From Qaidamihabitans albus (GTDB lineage Bacteria; Actinomycetota; Actinomycetes; Mycobacteriales; Pseudonocardiaceae): a stretch of DNA of 64,000 nucleotides. The notes beneath the pieces are model-generated. The model was not told the origin of the DNA. It did no database searches and worked only from the letters and a program-made list of their open reading frames with translations. The stretch is from positions 288,281 to 352,280 of the forward strand of contig NZ_JAEHOB010000005.1 of NCBI RefSeq assembly GCF_016464705.1. Reading direction: 5' to 3'. Numbering within the stretch: position 1 is the first letter of the stretch; each line of letters opens with the position of its first letter. The translations under genes and the position numbers were made by a program. Positions 41,546 through 50,187 of this stretch are shown one piece after another.

Positions 41546-43021
41546 TCAGATGACCGGGCGCAGCGGGCCGTAGTCCCGCGGGCCGTAGCGCCGGAGCTCG
41601 GTCCACGCGGCGGCGAGGCGCCGGACGAGCTCGGCCAGCTCCTCGGGCGGCCGCATGAACGGCACCCGCAGGTAACCGTCGTGCGCGCCCGTCGGGTCCA
41701 TCGTCGAGCCCGGGATCACCTCGACGCCGTGCCGCAGGGCCAGCTGGGCGAACACGTCGGCGCTGCCCTCGGGCAGGGCGACCCACAGCGATGAGCCGCC
41801 GTCCGGACTGCGCCAGCTCCAGTCGGGCAACTGCTCGCGCAGCAGCCCTTCGAGCAGCGAGCACCGCTCCCGCCGGAGGGCGGAGCGCCGCTCGGCGATC
41901 TCGCCGAGCCGCGGCACGAGCCGCGCGACGAGCGCCTGCTCGATGACCGGGCTCCCGAGGTCGGCCAGCGCCTTGCGCCGCGCGCAGCGCTCGATGATCC
42001 CGGCCGGGCCCCGAACCCAGCCGATCCGCAGCCCGCCCCACACCGCCTTGAGCGAGCCGACGGTGATCGTCTCGGCCGCCGCGGACGTGTACGCGGCCAG
42101 CGGAGGGGGTGGTTCGGCGCCGTCGCCGAACCCGCAGTCCGCGTAGGCGTTGTCCTCGAGGATGGCGACACCGTGCCGCGCGGCGAGCTCGGCCACCCGC
42201 CGCCTTCGGTCGGCGGACATAAGGATCCCGGCGGGATTGTGGTAGGTCGGCATCACGTACAGCAGGCCGGGCGAATGCTCGGCCAGCACGGCCGAGAGCT
42301 GCCGTGCCTCGATGCCCTCGTCGTCGAGCGGGACCGGAACCAGTCGCGCGTTCGCGGCCCGGAAGATGTCCAGGCACGGTGGCCAGCTCGGCGCCTCCAC
42401 CACCACGGTCGAGGGGTTCCGCAGGTACACGTCGGAGACGAGGACGAGCGCCTGGTGGGCACCGGCGGTGACGAGCACCTCCTCGGCACCCGTCGGCACG
42501 CCGAGGGAGGTGTAGTACGCGGCGATCGCCTGCCGTAGCTCCGGCAGGCCGCGCGGGTGGTAACCGGGATCGGCCAGCAGGCCGCTGATGTCGTGCCGGG
42601 CGAGGTCCCGCAGCGCGTCGGCGACCTCGGGCGCGCCGTCCTCGGCCGCGGAGGCCAGCGATATCAGTGGTCCCGGTCCGTCGATGAGCCGCTGGAAGAT
42701 GACGGTGCCCTGACCGCCGCGCACCCGGCCGTCGTCGCGCGGCGGCCGCCCGCGCGCGGCGACCCGCGTACCGCTGCCCTGCCTGCGCTCCAGGACACCT
42801 CGGTCCCGCAACTCGCTGTAGGCCGAGACGACCGTGGCCCGGCTGACCGCGAGCGAACGGGCCAGCTCCCGCTCCGAGGGCAGCCGCTCGCCGGGCTGGA
42901 CCGCTCCCTCCCCGGCGGCCGTGGCCAGCGCGTCGGTGAGCCTGAGGTAGAGCGGCCCGGGCCCCTGCGTCCAGTTCCCCAGGACGGCCGCGAGTTCGGC
43001 ACCCCGCGCAAAACGATCCAC
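41546..43021 (-). CDS. MocR/PdxR-type transcriptional regulator
   Basis: 491 residues from the GTG at 43021 (a TTG at 43030 is possible). N-terminal GntR-like winged helix: LPSERELARSLAVSRATVVSAY, then ERRQGSGT. The C-terminal fold type I aminotransferase-like domain has NPAG, the Asp/Asn region EDNAYADC and Lys in SLKAVWGGLRIGWV (PLP Lys). PdxR controls pyridoxal phosphate synthesis in some bacteria; other MocRs act on amino acids. The small membrane protein is divergent. Confidence 0.9.
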   Translation of the reverse strand: MDRFARGAELAAVLGNWTQGPGPLYLRLTDALATAAGEGAVQPGERLPSERELARSLAVSRATVVSAYSELRDRGVLERRQGSGTRVAARGRPPRDDGRVRGGQGTVIFQRLIDGPGPLISLASAAEDGAPEVADALRDLARHDISGLLADPGYHPRGLPELRQAIAAYYTSLGVPTGAEEVLVTAGAHQALVLVSDVYLRNPSTVVVEAPSWPPCLDIFRAANARLVPVPLDDEGIEARQLSAVLAEHSPGLLYVMPTYHNPAGILMSADRRRRVAELAARHGVAILEDNAYADCGFGDGAEPPPPLAAYTSAAAETITVGSLKAVWGGLRIGWVRGPAGIIERCARRKALADLGSPVIEQALVARLVPRLGEIAERRSALRRERCSLLEGLLREQLPDWSWRSPDGGSSLWVALPEGSADVFAQLALRHGVEVIPGSTMDPTGAHDGYLRVPFMRPPEELAELVRRLAAAWTELRRYGPRDYGPLRPVI

Positions 43022-43030
43022 TTCACCCAA

Positions 43031-43088
43031 GATTGGCTCTTTCTCCGGTCCAGTTTCTCCAGCAGCCTAGGCCAAGAGCAGGCCAATC
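43031..43088. promoter_or_regulatory. Dyad upstream of MocR gene
   Basis: GATTGGC (43031-43037) with GCCAATC (43082-43088), and TCTT/AAGA next to them, spaced by 44 bp. MocR regulators often bind such spaced repeats in their own divergent promoter. Confidence 0.45.
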
Positions 43089-43161
43089 TCGACAGGTGGC
43101 ACCGAAAATGCGCCGAATGGCCTGTGCCATCGCTGATGAGCGGGTGAAAAGGGGTTCCGTC

Positions 43162-43392
43162 ATGCTGACCGTCGCGTTCGTGCTGGCCGTCGCCGCCGTA
43201 CTGATCGGCCTCGGCCGCGCCGTCCGGCTCCCGCAGCCCGCCCCGGCCCTGCTGACCGACACGGAGCCGTGGTTCGCCCGCGACCTGCTCGCCGGCCTGC
43301 TGGTGCTGCGGGAGATCAGCCTGGCGCACGCCGAGCGGCTGGAGCGCTACACGGACGAGATGTCCGGCCGCCGGCGCGTGCCTCACGCGTAG
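43162..43392 (+). CDS. Small membrane protein (76 aa)
   Basis: ATG at 43162 with AAAGGGG upstream. One membrane helix (about 3-24, LTVAFVLAVAAVLIGLG) and a charged C-terminus. Divergent from MocR, convergent with the flavoprotein gene (10-bp 3' overlap). No family recognised. Confidence 0.65.
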   Translation: MLTVAFVLAVAAVLIGLGRAVRLPQPAPALLTDTEPWFARDLLAGLLVLREISLAHAERLERYTDEMSGRRRVPHA

Positions 43393-44150
43393 TGCGCCCC
43401 GATTCCGGCGTGCCCGGGAGCGACGTGCGGGCGCAGTACCAGGTCGTCGTCGTAGTCGCCGCCGTCCTGGCGCCGGAACGCGATCGGCTCGGCGTCCGAT
43501 AGCGCGGCGAGCCGGTCCCGCAGGCCGGCCGCCGCGTTCGCGTAGTCGGCGTCGGTGGCCCGGTCCGCCCCGTACATCGCGAAAGCAGGCGCGACCGACA
43601 TCCCGGAATACCAGAACAGGCCGTGGTGCACCGGGAAGAGGATGCTGTCGAGATCGCCGTGGATGCCGCGCGGGCCGAACGACGCCGCCCTGGCGCCGAT
43701 CGTGGTGACCACCATGCCGCGCTTGCCGGCCAGCCCGCCGTCGCCGTAGCGGAGGGTTCGCCCGGACTCCGGGTCGGTGACCCCGAAGGCGAAGCCGTTC
43801 ACGAAGACGCGGTCGACCCAGCCCTTGAGAATGGCGGGCATGCCCAGCCACCAGAGCGGGAACTGGAGCACGAGCGTGTCCGCCCACCCGAGCTTGTCCT
43901 GCTCCACGCGGATGTCGGCGCTCAGCTCACCCGCCGCGTAGGCCTGCTTGGCGACGGGGCCCACGAGCAGGCGGGTGCCCGGGTCGTGCCCGAAGTCGGC
44001 CGGTTCCACCACCGGGTTCCACTTCATCGCGTACAGGTCCGACACGGTCACCTGGTGCCCGCTCTCCTGCAACGCCCGGACTCCCTCGTCCTTCAGCGCA
44101 CCGCTGAGCGAGCATTGCTCGGGATGCGCGAATACCCACAACACGTTCAT
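43383..44150 (-). CDS. NAD(P)H-dependent oxidoreductase (flavodoxin-like fold, NQO family)
   Basis: 255 residues. Flavodoxin_2 family: N-terminal NVLWVFAHPEQCSLSGALKDE phosphate loop, FPLWWLGMPAILKGWVDRVF substrate region, and IGARAASFGPRG. This is the MdaB/YwrO/DT-diaphorase type, using FAD or FMN and NAD(P)H to reduce quinones by two electrons. Divergent from GlxA, which may control it. Confidence 0.9.
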   Translation of the reverse strand: MNVLWVFAHPEQCSLSGALKDEGVRALQESGHQVTVSDLYAMKWNPVVEPADFGHDPGTRLLVGPVAKQAYAAGELSADIRVEQDKLGWADTLVLQFPLWWLGMPAILKGWVDRVFVNGFAFGVTDPESGRTLRYGDGGLAGKRGMVVTTIGARAASFGPRGIHGDLDSILFPVHHGLFWYSGMSVAPAFAMYGADRATDADYANAAAGLRDRLAALSDAEPIAFRRQDGGDYDDDLVLRPHVAPGHAGIGAHYA

Positions 44151-44221
44151 GCCGCCGATCCTGCGCCCCGGCCGGAGCGTCGGCGAGTGGCCCGAAAGAC
44201 ATCATGTGCAAGAATCGAGCC

Positions 44222-45205
44222 ATGTCCGATGCGCACCGGGTGGCCGTCCTCGTCCGGCACGGCGTCATGCCGATGGAGCTGGGCCTGGCGCACCAGCTGT
44301 TCGGCCGGGCACGCTCGGCCGACGGCACGCCGCTGTACGAGGTCCTGACCTGCGCGCTCGCGCCCGGCGAGGTGCGGACCGACGCCGACTTCGCGATCCA
44401 CGTGCCACACGGCCCCGAGGCACTCGCCGGCGCGGGCACGGTGCTGATCCCGGCGACCCACGAGCCCGACGAGACCGAGACCGAGGGCACGCTCGGCGCC
44501 CCGCTCGCCGCCGCGCTCGCCCGGCTCCGGCCCGGCACCCGCATCGCGTCCATCTGCACCGGCGCGTTCCTGCTGGCCGCCGCGGGCCTGCTCGACGGCC
44601 GCCGGGCCACCACCCACTGGATGTCGGCCGACCGCTTCCGCACCCTGTTCCCTCTGGTCGAGCTCGACCCGGACGTGCTCTACGTCGACGAGGGCGAGGT
44701 GCTCACCTCGGCCGGTGAGGCGTCCGGCATCGACCTGTGCCTGCACCTGATCCGCCGCGACCACGGCGCGGCCGTGGCCAACGAGGTCGCCCGCGCGACC
44801 GTCGTGCCCCCGCACCGGGACGGGGGCCAGGCGCAGTTCGTCCACCGGCCGGTCCCGGAGCCGCGCATCTCGTCGACGGGCGCGGCACGGGCGTGGGCGC
44901 TGGAGCAGCTGCACCGGCCGCTGTCGCTGCGGGAGCTGGCCGCGCGGGAGTCGATGAGCACTCGCACGTTCACCCGCCGCTTCCGGGAGGAGGTCGGCAT
45001 GTCCCCGGGGCGGTGGCTCACGCTGCGGCGGATCGAGCGGGCGCGACACCTGCTGGAGCGCACCGACCTGCCCGTCGACCGGATCGCGGCCGACGCGGGC
45101 TTCGGCACCGCCGCGTCACTGCGCCAGCACCTGCAGGCGGCGCTCGGCGTGTCCCCGAGCGGCTACCGGGCGACGTTCCGCGGTGCGCCGACCCGGACCG
45201 CGTAG
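44222..45205 (+). CDS. GlxA family AraC-type regulator
   Basis: 327 residues. N-terminal DJ-1/PfpI-like domain with nucleophile-elbow ICTGAFLLAAAGLLDGR (Cys about 118) followed by two AraC helix-turn-helix motifs (LRELAARESMSTRTFTRRF and DRIAADAGFGTAASLRQHL, about 238-318). Divergent from the quinone reductase gene, a likely target. ATG at 44222 gives a typical start. Confidence 0.9.
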   Translation: MSDAHRVAVLVRHGVMPMELGLAHQLFGRARSADGTPLYEVLTCALAPGEVRTDADFAIHVPHGPEALAGAGTVLIPATHEPDETETEGTLGAPLAAALARLRPGTRIASICTGAFLLAAAGLLDGRRATTHWMSADRFRTLFPLVELDPDVLYVDEGEVLTSAGEASGIDLCLHLIRRDHGAAVANEVARATVVPPHRDGGQAQFVHRPVPEPRISSTGAARAWALEQLHRPLSLRELAARESMSTRTFTRRFREEVGMSPGRWLTLRRIERARHLLERTDLPVDRIAADAGFGTAASLRQHLQAALGVSPSGYRATFRGAPTRTA

Positions 45206-45380
45206 CCGCAGGTCGGGGCACTAGACTGCGGGAATTCCACGGGCCGTCGCGGCGTTGAGATGGGTGCGCGCCGCGCCGCCTTCGCCGACAATCCCCCGCA
45301 TCCCGTTCAGCAATCCGTCTGCCGCAACCGGGCCGGGGGTCTCTCTGTGGCGGCGCCGCCGTGGAAGAGAGGTGACACGA

Positions 45381-46358
45381 TTGGCCGACGCCACAATGAC
45401 CGCGACCCGCCGCGGTAGCCAGCACACCGGGGACGAGCCCGACCTGGTGCGCTTCTACCTCGACGAGGTCGGCTCCACACCGCTGCTCACGGCGCAGCAG
45501 GAGGTCGACCTGGCCAAGCGCATCGAGGCCGGCCTCTACGCCGCCGAACTGCTGCGCCAGGCCGACGCCGGGGAACGGTCCCCGAAAGCGCTGCCCGCAC
45601 AGCGCCGCACGCTCGAGACCGTGGCCCGGGAAGGCACGAGCGCCAAGAGTCACATGATCCGGGCCAACCTGCGGCTGGTGGTCACGGTCGCCAGGAAGAG
45701 CCGCCACGCCGGGCTGCCCCTGCTCGACGCCATCCAGGAGGGCAACCTCGGGCTGATCCGCGCGGTCGAGAAGTTCGACTACGCGAAGGGGTTCAAGTTC
45801 TCCACCTACGCGATGTGGTGGATCCGGCAGGCGATCCAGCGCGGCAACGCCTTCCAGGCGCACACGATCCGGCTGCCCATGCACACCACCGAGCAGATCG
45901 CCAAGCTCGACCGGGCCCGGCGCACCCTGCTCGCCCGCGGCAACCACGAGCCGGCGCTCGACGAGCTCGCCGCGGAGGCCGGCCTGCCCGTGGAGCGCGT
46001 GGTCGAGCTGCGCCAGTCCGCGCGTGCCACGGTGAGTCTCGACGTCCCGCTCGACGACGAGGGCGAGCTGCGGATGGGTGATCTGGTGGCCGGCGGGGAG
46101 GGCACCCAGACGGTCGAGATGTTCGAGCGCGGCGCCCTGGCCGAGGACGTCAAGTCGACGCTCGACACCCTGCCGCCCACGGAGGCGACGGTCGTCTCGC
46201 TGCGGTACGGGCTGCACGACGGCCACCAGTACAGCCAGCAGGAGGTCGCGCAGCGCCTCGGCCTGCCTCGCAAACGTGTGCGCAGGCTGGAGGAGAGCGC
46301 GCTTGCCCTGTTGCGCGACCCCCAGCGCCGCGACCCGCTGCTGGCCTGGGCGGGCTGA
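45381..46358 (+). CDS. RNA polymerase sigma factor, sigma-70 group 2 (SigB/HrdB-like)
   Basis: 325 residues from TTG 45381, which follows GAGAGG at 8 nt; an ATG at 45396 would shorten it by five. Regions 1.2 (EPDLVRFYLDEVGSTPLLTA), 2 (QEGNLGLIRAVEKFDYAKG then FKFSTYAMWWIRQAIQR), 3 and 4.2 (YSQQEVAQRLGLPRKRVRRLE) are all present. Principal sigma factors have RTIRIPVH; here the segment is HTIRLPMH, and there is no long N-terminal region, so it is a nonessential group 2 factor. Confidence 0.9.
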   Translation: MADATMTATRRGSQHTGDEPDLVRFYLDEVGSTPLLTAQQEVDLAKRIEAGLYAAELLRQADAGERSPKALPAQRRTLETVAREGTSAKSHMIRANLRLVVTVARKSRHAGLPLLDAIQEGNLGLIRAVEKFDYAKGFKFSTYAMWWIRQAIQRGNAFQAHTIRLPMHTTEQIAKLDRARRTLLARGNHEPALDELAAEAGLPVERVVELRQSARATVSLDVPLDDEGELRMGDLVAGGEGTQTVEMFERGALAEDVKSTLDTLPPTEATVVSLRYGLHDGHQYSQQEVAQRLGLPRKRVRRLEESALALLRDPQRRDPLLAWAG

Positions 46359-46370
46359 CCCGGGCGGGCA

Positions 46371-46441
46371 ACTCGCGGGCGCGGACGCAGCACTCGCGGG
46401 CCCTGGCGGGGGACTCGCGGGCCCGAGCGCAGGACTCGCGG
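46371..46441. repeat. Tandem ACTCGCGGG repeats, 21-bp period, site 2
   Basis: ACTCGCGGG at 46371, 46392 and 46413, then ACTCGCGG at 46434, exactly 21 bp apart, with variable 12-bp spacers. It fills the space between the sigma-factor stop and ligC. Confidence 0.9.
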
Positions 46442-46465
46442 CGTTCAGCGGCCTACGATCCAGTC

Positions 46466-47539
46466 GTGGAACTGCCCGTCATGCCGCCGGTGAAGCCGAT
46501 GCTCGCCGTCTCCGTGCGCGAGGTCCCGCGGGCCGCCGGGCTCACCTACGAGCCCAAATGGGACGGCTTCCGCTGCATCGTGTTCCGCGACGGCGCGGAG
46601 ATCGTGCTCGGCTCCCGGAACGACCGCCCGCTCACGCGATACTTCCCCGAGCTCGCCGAGCTGCTGCTGGAGGCGCTGCCGCAACGGTGCGTCGTCGACG
46701 GGGAGATCGTCGTCGTCACCGGCCACGGCCTCGACTTCGACGCCCTGCAACTGCGGTTGCACCCCGCCGAGTCGCGCGTGCGGACACTGGCCGAGCAGAC
46801 CCCGGCGAGCTTCGTCGCGTTCGACCTGCTCGCGCTCGGCGACCGGGACCTCACCACCGAGCCGTTCCGCGAGCGGCGCCGCCTGCTCGAGGGGATTCTT
46901 CGCACCGACCTCGGTCGCGTGCACCTCACACCGCTCACCACGGACCCGGACCTCGCGCAGGACTGGTTCACCCGGTTCGAGGGCGCCGGGTTCGACGGCG
47001 TGATGGTCAAGGCCGCCGACCTGCCCTACGAGCAGGACCGGCGCACGATGTGGAAGGTCAAGCACGAGCGCACCGCCGACTGCGTCGTCGCCGGATACCG
47101 CATGCACAAGGACGGCAAGGGGGTCGGCTCCCTGCTGCTCGGCCTGTTCGACGACGCGGGCGAGCTGCACCACGTCGGCGTGGCCAGCAGCCTCACCGCC
47201 GCCCGCCGCAGGGAGCTGCTCGACGAGCTCGCACCGCTGCGGGAGAACGCGCTGGAAGGCCACCCGTGGCGCGGCTGGGCCGAGCGCGCGGCAGGCGGCC
47301 GCATGCCCGGCGCGCAGAGCCGCTGGACCGGGGGCAAGGACCTGTCCTGGGAGCCGCTGCGGCCCGAGCTGGTCGCGGAGGTCCGCTACGAGCATGTCCA
47401 GGCGGGTCGCTTCCGGCACGGCGCCAGGCTCGTGCGCTTCCGGCCGGACCGGCAACCACGCTCGTGCACCTACGCGCAGCTCGACGAGGTGCCGCCCGCG
47501 GAGCTGAGGACACTGTTCGCCGAGGAGACGTCACCATGA
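46466..47539 (+). CDS. ligC: ATP-dependent DNA ligase (LigC-type)
   Basis: 357 residues from GTG 46466. Adenylation domain: nucleophile Lys in EPKWDGFR (about 29-36), motifs III (VAFDLLALG), IV (EGAGFDGVMVKAADLPYEQ) and V (MWKVKHERTADCVV). The OB-fold domain follows from about 215. It seals nicks using ATP. In Mycobacterium LigC sits next to a Prim-Pol, as here; it is coupled to the next gene by ATGA. Confidence 0.93.
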   Translation: MELPVMPPVKPMLAVSVREVPRAAGLTYEPKWDGFRCIVFRDGAEIVLGSRNDRPLTRYFPELAELLLEALPQRCVVDGEIVVVTGHGLDFDALQLRLHPAESRVRTLAEQTPASFVAFDLLALGDRDLTTEPFRERRRLLEGILRTDLGRVHLTPLTTDPDLAQDWFTRFEGAGFDGVMVKAADLPYEQDRRTMWKVKHERTADCVVAGYRMHKDGKGVGSLLLGLFDDAGELHHVGVASSLTAARRRELLDELAPLRENALEGHPWRGWAERAAGGRMPGAQSRWTGGKDLSWEPLRPELVAEVRYEHVQAGRFRHGARLVRFRPDRQPRSCTYAQLDEVPPAELRTLFAEETSP

Positions 47540-48540
47540 GCGACGAGACCACGCTCGACATCGACGGCACCGAGGTGACCGTCTCGCATCCCGGCCGGGT
47601 GTACTTCCCGGAGCGCGGTGAGACCAAGCTGGATCTCGTGCGCTACTACCAGGCCGTCGCCGGGCCCCTGCTCGCCACGATCAAGGACCGGCCGCTGCTG
47701 CTGGAACGCTTTCCGGCCGGGGCGGGCGGCAAGTCGTGGTTCCAGAAGCGCGTGCCGAAGTCGGTGCCCGGGTGGCTCACCACCACCGTGGTGGCCACGC
47801 CCAACGGCACCACCAGCGACGCGCTCGTCGCGGCGGATCTGGCCCACATCGTCTGGGCGGTCAACCTGGGCTGCCTGGGTTTCCACGTCTGGCCGGTGCA
47901 CGCGGCCACCCCGGATATCACCGACGAGCTACGGGTGGACCTCGACCCCTCCCCCGGTGTCACGTTCCCGCAGCTGCGCGAGGCGGCGGGGCACGCCAGG
48001 GAACTGCTCGACGAGCTGGGCATCGAGGCGCACGTCAAGACGACCGGATCCCGCGGCCTGCACGTCTACGTGCGCCTGCGGCCGCAGTGGGACGCCTACC
48101 AGGTCCGCGCGGCGGCGGTCGCGCTGGCCCGCGAGCTGGAACGCCGCCATCCCGACCTGATCACCGCCCGGTGGTGGAAGGAGGAACGCGGCTCGCGCGT
48201 GTTCGTGGACTTCAACCAGAACGCACCGCACAAGACCGTGTTCGGTGCCTGGTGCGTGCGCCCGCGGGCGGGTGCGCAGGTGTCGGCGCCCATCGGGTGG
48301 GACGAAGTCGCCACCGTCGAGCCGGACGAGCTCACGATCGCCACCGTGCCCGGCAGGCTGGCGCGGCGGGGCGATCCGTGGGCCGGGATGGGTGAGCGCC
48401 CCCAGTCGCTCGAACCGCTGCTCGACATGTCGCGCCGCGACCTCGCGAGCGGGCTGCTGGACGCCCCGTGGCCGCCCGTCTATCCCAAGCAGCCCAACGA
48501 GCCGCCGCGGGTGGCGCCGAGCCGCGCCCGGCGTTCCTGA
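47536..48540 (+). CDS. LigD-type primase-polymerase (Prim-PolC-like)
   Basis: 334 residues. Archaeo-eukaryotic primase-type polymerase: RVDLDPSPGVTF with the metal-binding D-x-D, KTTGSRGLHVYV and FVDFNQN. This is the polymerase domain of LigD as a stand-alone protein, the Prim-PolC form that adds ribonucleotides to short gaps in mycobacteria. ATGA overlap with the ligase gene implies joint action in gap repair. No ku gene is in the window. Confidence 0.93.
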   Translation: MSDETTLDIDGTEVTVSHPGRVYFPERGETKLDLVRYYQAVAGPLLATIKDRPLLLERFPAGAGGKSWFQKRVPKSVPGWLTTTVVATPNGTTSDALVAADLAHIVWAVNLGCLGFHVWPVHAATPDITDELRVDLDPSPGVTFPQLREAAGHARELLDELGIEAHVKTTGSRGLHVYVRLRPQWDAYQVRAAAVALARELERRHPDLITARWWKEERGSRVFVDFNQNAPHKTVFGAWCVRPRAGAQVSAPIGWDEVATVEPDELTIATVPGRLARRGDPWAGMGERPQSLEPLLDMSRRDLASGLLDAPWPPVYPKQPNEPPRVAPSRARRS

Positions 48541-48583
48541 GCGAGGAAGATTGCCGGTCCGGAGCACCGGGAAATCTCCGGAT

Positions 48584-48802
48584 ATGAGCAAACAGATGGA
48601 AGGCGACAACACCCAGCGTCGCAAGAAGGCAGGCCATGCACGCAACCGGGAAGGAGTGGCGCCCAGCCGGTCGCAGGTGACGCTCGGCGCCTCGAAGGGC
48701 CGTGAGCACCTCCCGCGCAAGGCGGACAGCGACGAGCGGCAGCGCTCGGCCGAACGCGGCAAGCAGCGTTCGGAGGTGGACCGCGGCGTGTCCCGGCGGT
48801 AG
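48584..48802 (+). CDS. Small hydrophilic protein (72 aa)
   Basis: ATG 48584; weak ribosome site. Very charged (Arg, Lys, Glu, Ser), probably disordered, with QRRKKAGHARNREGVAPSRS followed by QVTLGASKGREHL. No family recognised. Ends 11 bp before the terminator. Weak support, mainly from position and composition. Confidence 0.55.
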   Translation: MSKQMEGDNTQRRKKAGHARNREGVAPSRSQVTLGASKGREHLPRKADSDERQRSAERGKQRSEVDRGVSRR

Positions 48803-48813
48803 ACGCCGCCGGG

Positions 48814-48840
48814 AACCCCGCCCTTTCCGGGGGCGGGGTT
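48814..48840. terminator. Bidirectional terminator
   Basis: AACCCCGCCC (48814-48823), loop TTTCCGG, GGGCGGGGTT (48831-48840). It sits between convergent genes; the next gene's TAA lies at its right edge. Confidence 0.85.
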
Positions 48841-49135
48841 ACTTCTCGCGCTGCCGCAGGCGGAAGAAGTTGCTGTCACTGCCCTGCTTGCGGTGCTCCT
48901 GGTAGACGAACTCCAGGTCGCGCTTGTCGAAGGTGGACAGCCATTCCTCCCACGAGACGGGTTCGAGATTCTCGCCGCCGTAGCCCGGGAAGTCGAGCCG
49001 CAGCCGCCCGAGATGGTCGTCGTACTCACTGCCCGGCACCGTGGCCGGCGTCGCACCCCGTTCGTCCGCCCATTGTCTGATCACGTCGTGGTCGGTGGTG
49101 ACCAGCGTCTGCCCGGGGTATTCCTCGTCCGGCAC
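48839..49135 (-). CDS. Conserved hypothetical protein (98 aa)
   Basis: GTG 49135 with GAGAGGAG upstream. Recurrent conserved family with TTDHDVIRQWADERGATPAT and RLDFPGYGGENLEPVSWEEW; often labelled, without basis, as 1,4-alpha-glucan branching enzyme-like. The pattern FDKRDLEFVYQE is typical. Function unknown. 34 bp downstream of the ChaB gene. Confidence 0.8.
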   Translation of the reverse strand: MPDEEYPGQTLVTTDHDVIRQWADERGATPATVPGSEYDDHLGRLRLDFPGYGGENLEPVSWEEWLSTFDKRDLEFVYQEHRKQGSDSNFFRLRQREK

Positions 49136-49169
49136 CGCGCTGCTCCTCTCCCTGCTGGTCGCGGGTTCC

Positions 49170-49571
49170 CTAGCGCTGACGGGCCTTCGCCGTCTTGCGG
49201 CGGCTCGCCTTCTGCAGTGCGTCGACCAGCTCCTGCTTGCTCATCGACGAGCGCCCGCTGATGCCCAGCTTGCGCGCCTTCTCGTAGAGGTGCTGCTTGC
49301 TGGCGGAGGCGTCCACGCCACCTGCGGTGTCGGCGGTCCGCTGCCCCGCACCGCGCCTGGCCTGCTCGTCGGACGGGCCGCGCTGCTCCTTCGGCTCCCA
49401 GTGGTCGCCCACCTTCTCGAACGAGTGCTTGAGCGCCGCGAAGGCGGTCTGATGTGCGCGCCTGCCCTCGCCGTAGGTCTCCACGGCCGAGTCGTGTGCC
49501 TTCATCCAGGTCCGCTGCGCCTTCCGGGGCGAGCGCTGGATGGTGCTCGGTAGTTCGTCACGTGCGGGCAT
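49170..49571 (-). CDS. ChaB family protein with Rho N-terminal-like domain
   Basis: 133 residues. N-terminal ChaB-like domain (LPSTIQRSPRKAQRTWMKAH then DSAVETYGE, about 7-60). C-terminal SAP/Rho-N-like helix pair (KQHLYEKARKLGISGRSSM, then SKQELVDALQKA, about 90-125), a putative nucleic-acid-binding part. Found in actinobacterial stress regulons; possible DNA or cation-related role is inference. A sigma-B-like promoter is upstream at 49622-49646. Confidence 0.85.
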   Translation of the reverse strand: MPARDELPSTIQRSPRKAQRTWMKAHDSAVETYGEGRRAHQTAFAALKHSFEKVGDHWEPKEQRGPSDEQARRGAGQRTADTAGGVDASASKQHLYEKARKLGISGRSSMSKQELVDALQKASRRKTAKARQR

Positions 49572-49621
49572 CGGAAACTCACCTTCGATCCTTCTCGATT
49601 CCGATCAACGCACACCGTGGT

Positions 49622-49646
49622 TTACCGCTGTCCTCGCAGTCCAAAC
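49622..49646 (-). promoter_or_regulatory. Sigma-B/F-like promoter upstream of ChaB gene
   Basis: Minus strand GTTT (49643-49646), 15-bp spacer, CGGTAA (49622-49627). Actinobacterial sigma-B/F consensus is GTTT-N15-17-GGGTAT; five of the ten defined positions in the -10 and all in the -35 fit. About 50 bp from the ATG. Confidence 0.4.
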
Positions 49647-49682
49647 GCTGCCCTGGCCAGGCCGCACCGCCGCGCGGGAAGT

Positions 49683-49943
49683 TCAGTCGCTCAGGTTGGC
49701 GCTCTCGGCGGCCGCGCGGCGCCACGACTCGATCTCGGCGCGCATGGCGTCGAGCAGGTCCACCGCGTCCGAAGGGCGGCCGGCGTTGAGCCGCTCCTCG
49801 ACCCGCCGCGCGGCCCCTGCCATCCGTTCCGGGAAACCCTCTCCGGCCGCAGGCGACCCGGCCTCGTCGCCGTGGCGCCAGTCCTCCGGTCGCGGGCCCG
49901 GCGGGTCCGGGCGGATGTCCGTTCGCTGGTCGTTCCGGCTCAT
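49683..49943 (-). CDS. Hypothetical protein (86 aa)
   Basis: ATG 49943. An acidic, proline-rich N-terminus (QRTDIRPDPPGPRPEDWR) and a helical C-terminal half (VEERLNAGRPSDAVDLLDAM). No known family. It is in the small-protein cluster; the 244-bp stretch to 50188 upstream contains no gene. Confidence 0.55.
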   Translation of the reverse strand: MSRNDQRTDIRPDPPGPRPEDWRHGDEAGSPAAGEGFPERMAGAARRVEERLNAGRPSDAVDLLDAMRAEIESWRRAAAESANLSD

Positions 49944-50152
49944 CGGCCACCTCGGATGACGTCTCGGCTGTCCGGACGAAGGGGTGGCCCGCCGGCGCGG
50001 TGGACCGGTCGGGGTGGGGGCGGTCGGCCCGTCCGGCGCCGGCGAGCCACCCTGCGGGGAGCGGCCACTCAGGGACGCGTCGTGGCCGTCCCGGGCTCGG
50101 GCCCCGAGGATGCCCCGTCCGGGCGACGGCCAAACATGCCCGGGGCGGGACT

Positions 50153-50178
50153 GTTTCGCGCCGGCACCTCGTGGGTAG
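50153..50178 (+). promoter_or_regulatory. Sigma-B/F-like promoter for the 159-aa gene
   Basis: GTTT at 50153-50156, 16-bp spacer, GGGTAG at 50173-50178, ATG at 50188. Matches the actinobacterial GTTT-N15-17-GGGTAT stress promoter with one mismatch. The expected start site lies within a few bases of the ATG. Confidence 0.55.
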
Positions 50179-50187
50179 GGCCTCTTG

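Noticed and set aside
45381..46358. Principal (housekeeping) sigma factor
   Set aside because: No long N-terminal region and altered region 3 start (HTIRLPMH), so group 2 is the better call.
46371..46441. Possible CRISPR array
   Set aside because: Repeat units are 9 bp with 12-bp spacers, far below CRISPR sizes, and no cas genes are present.
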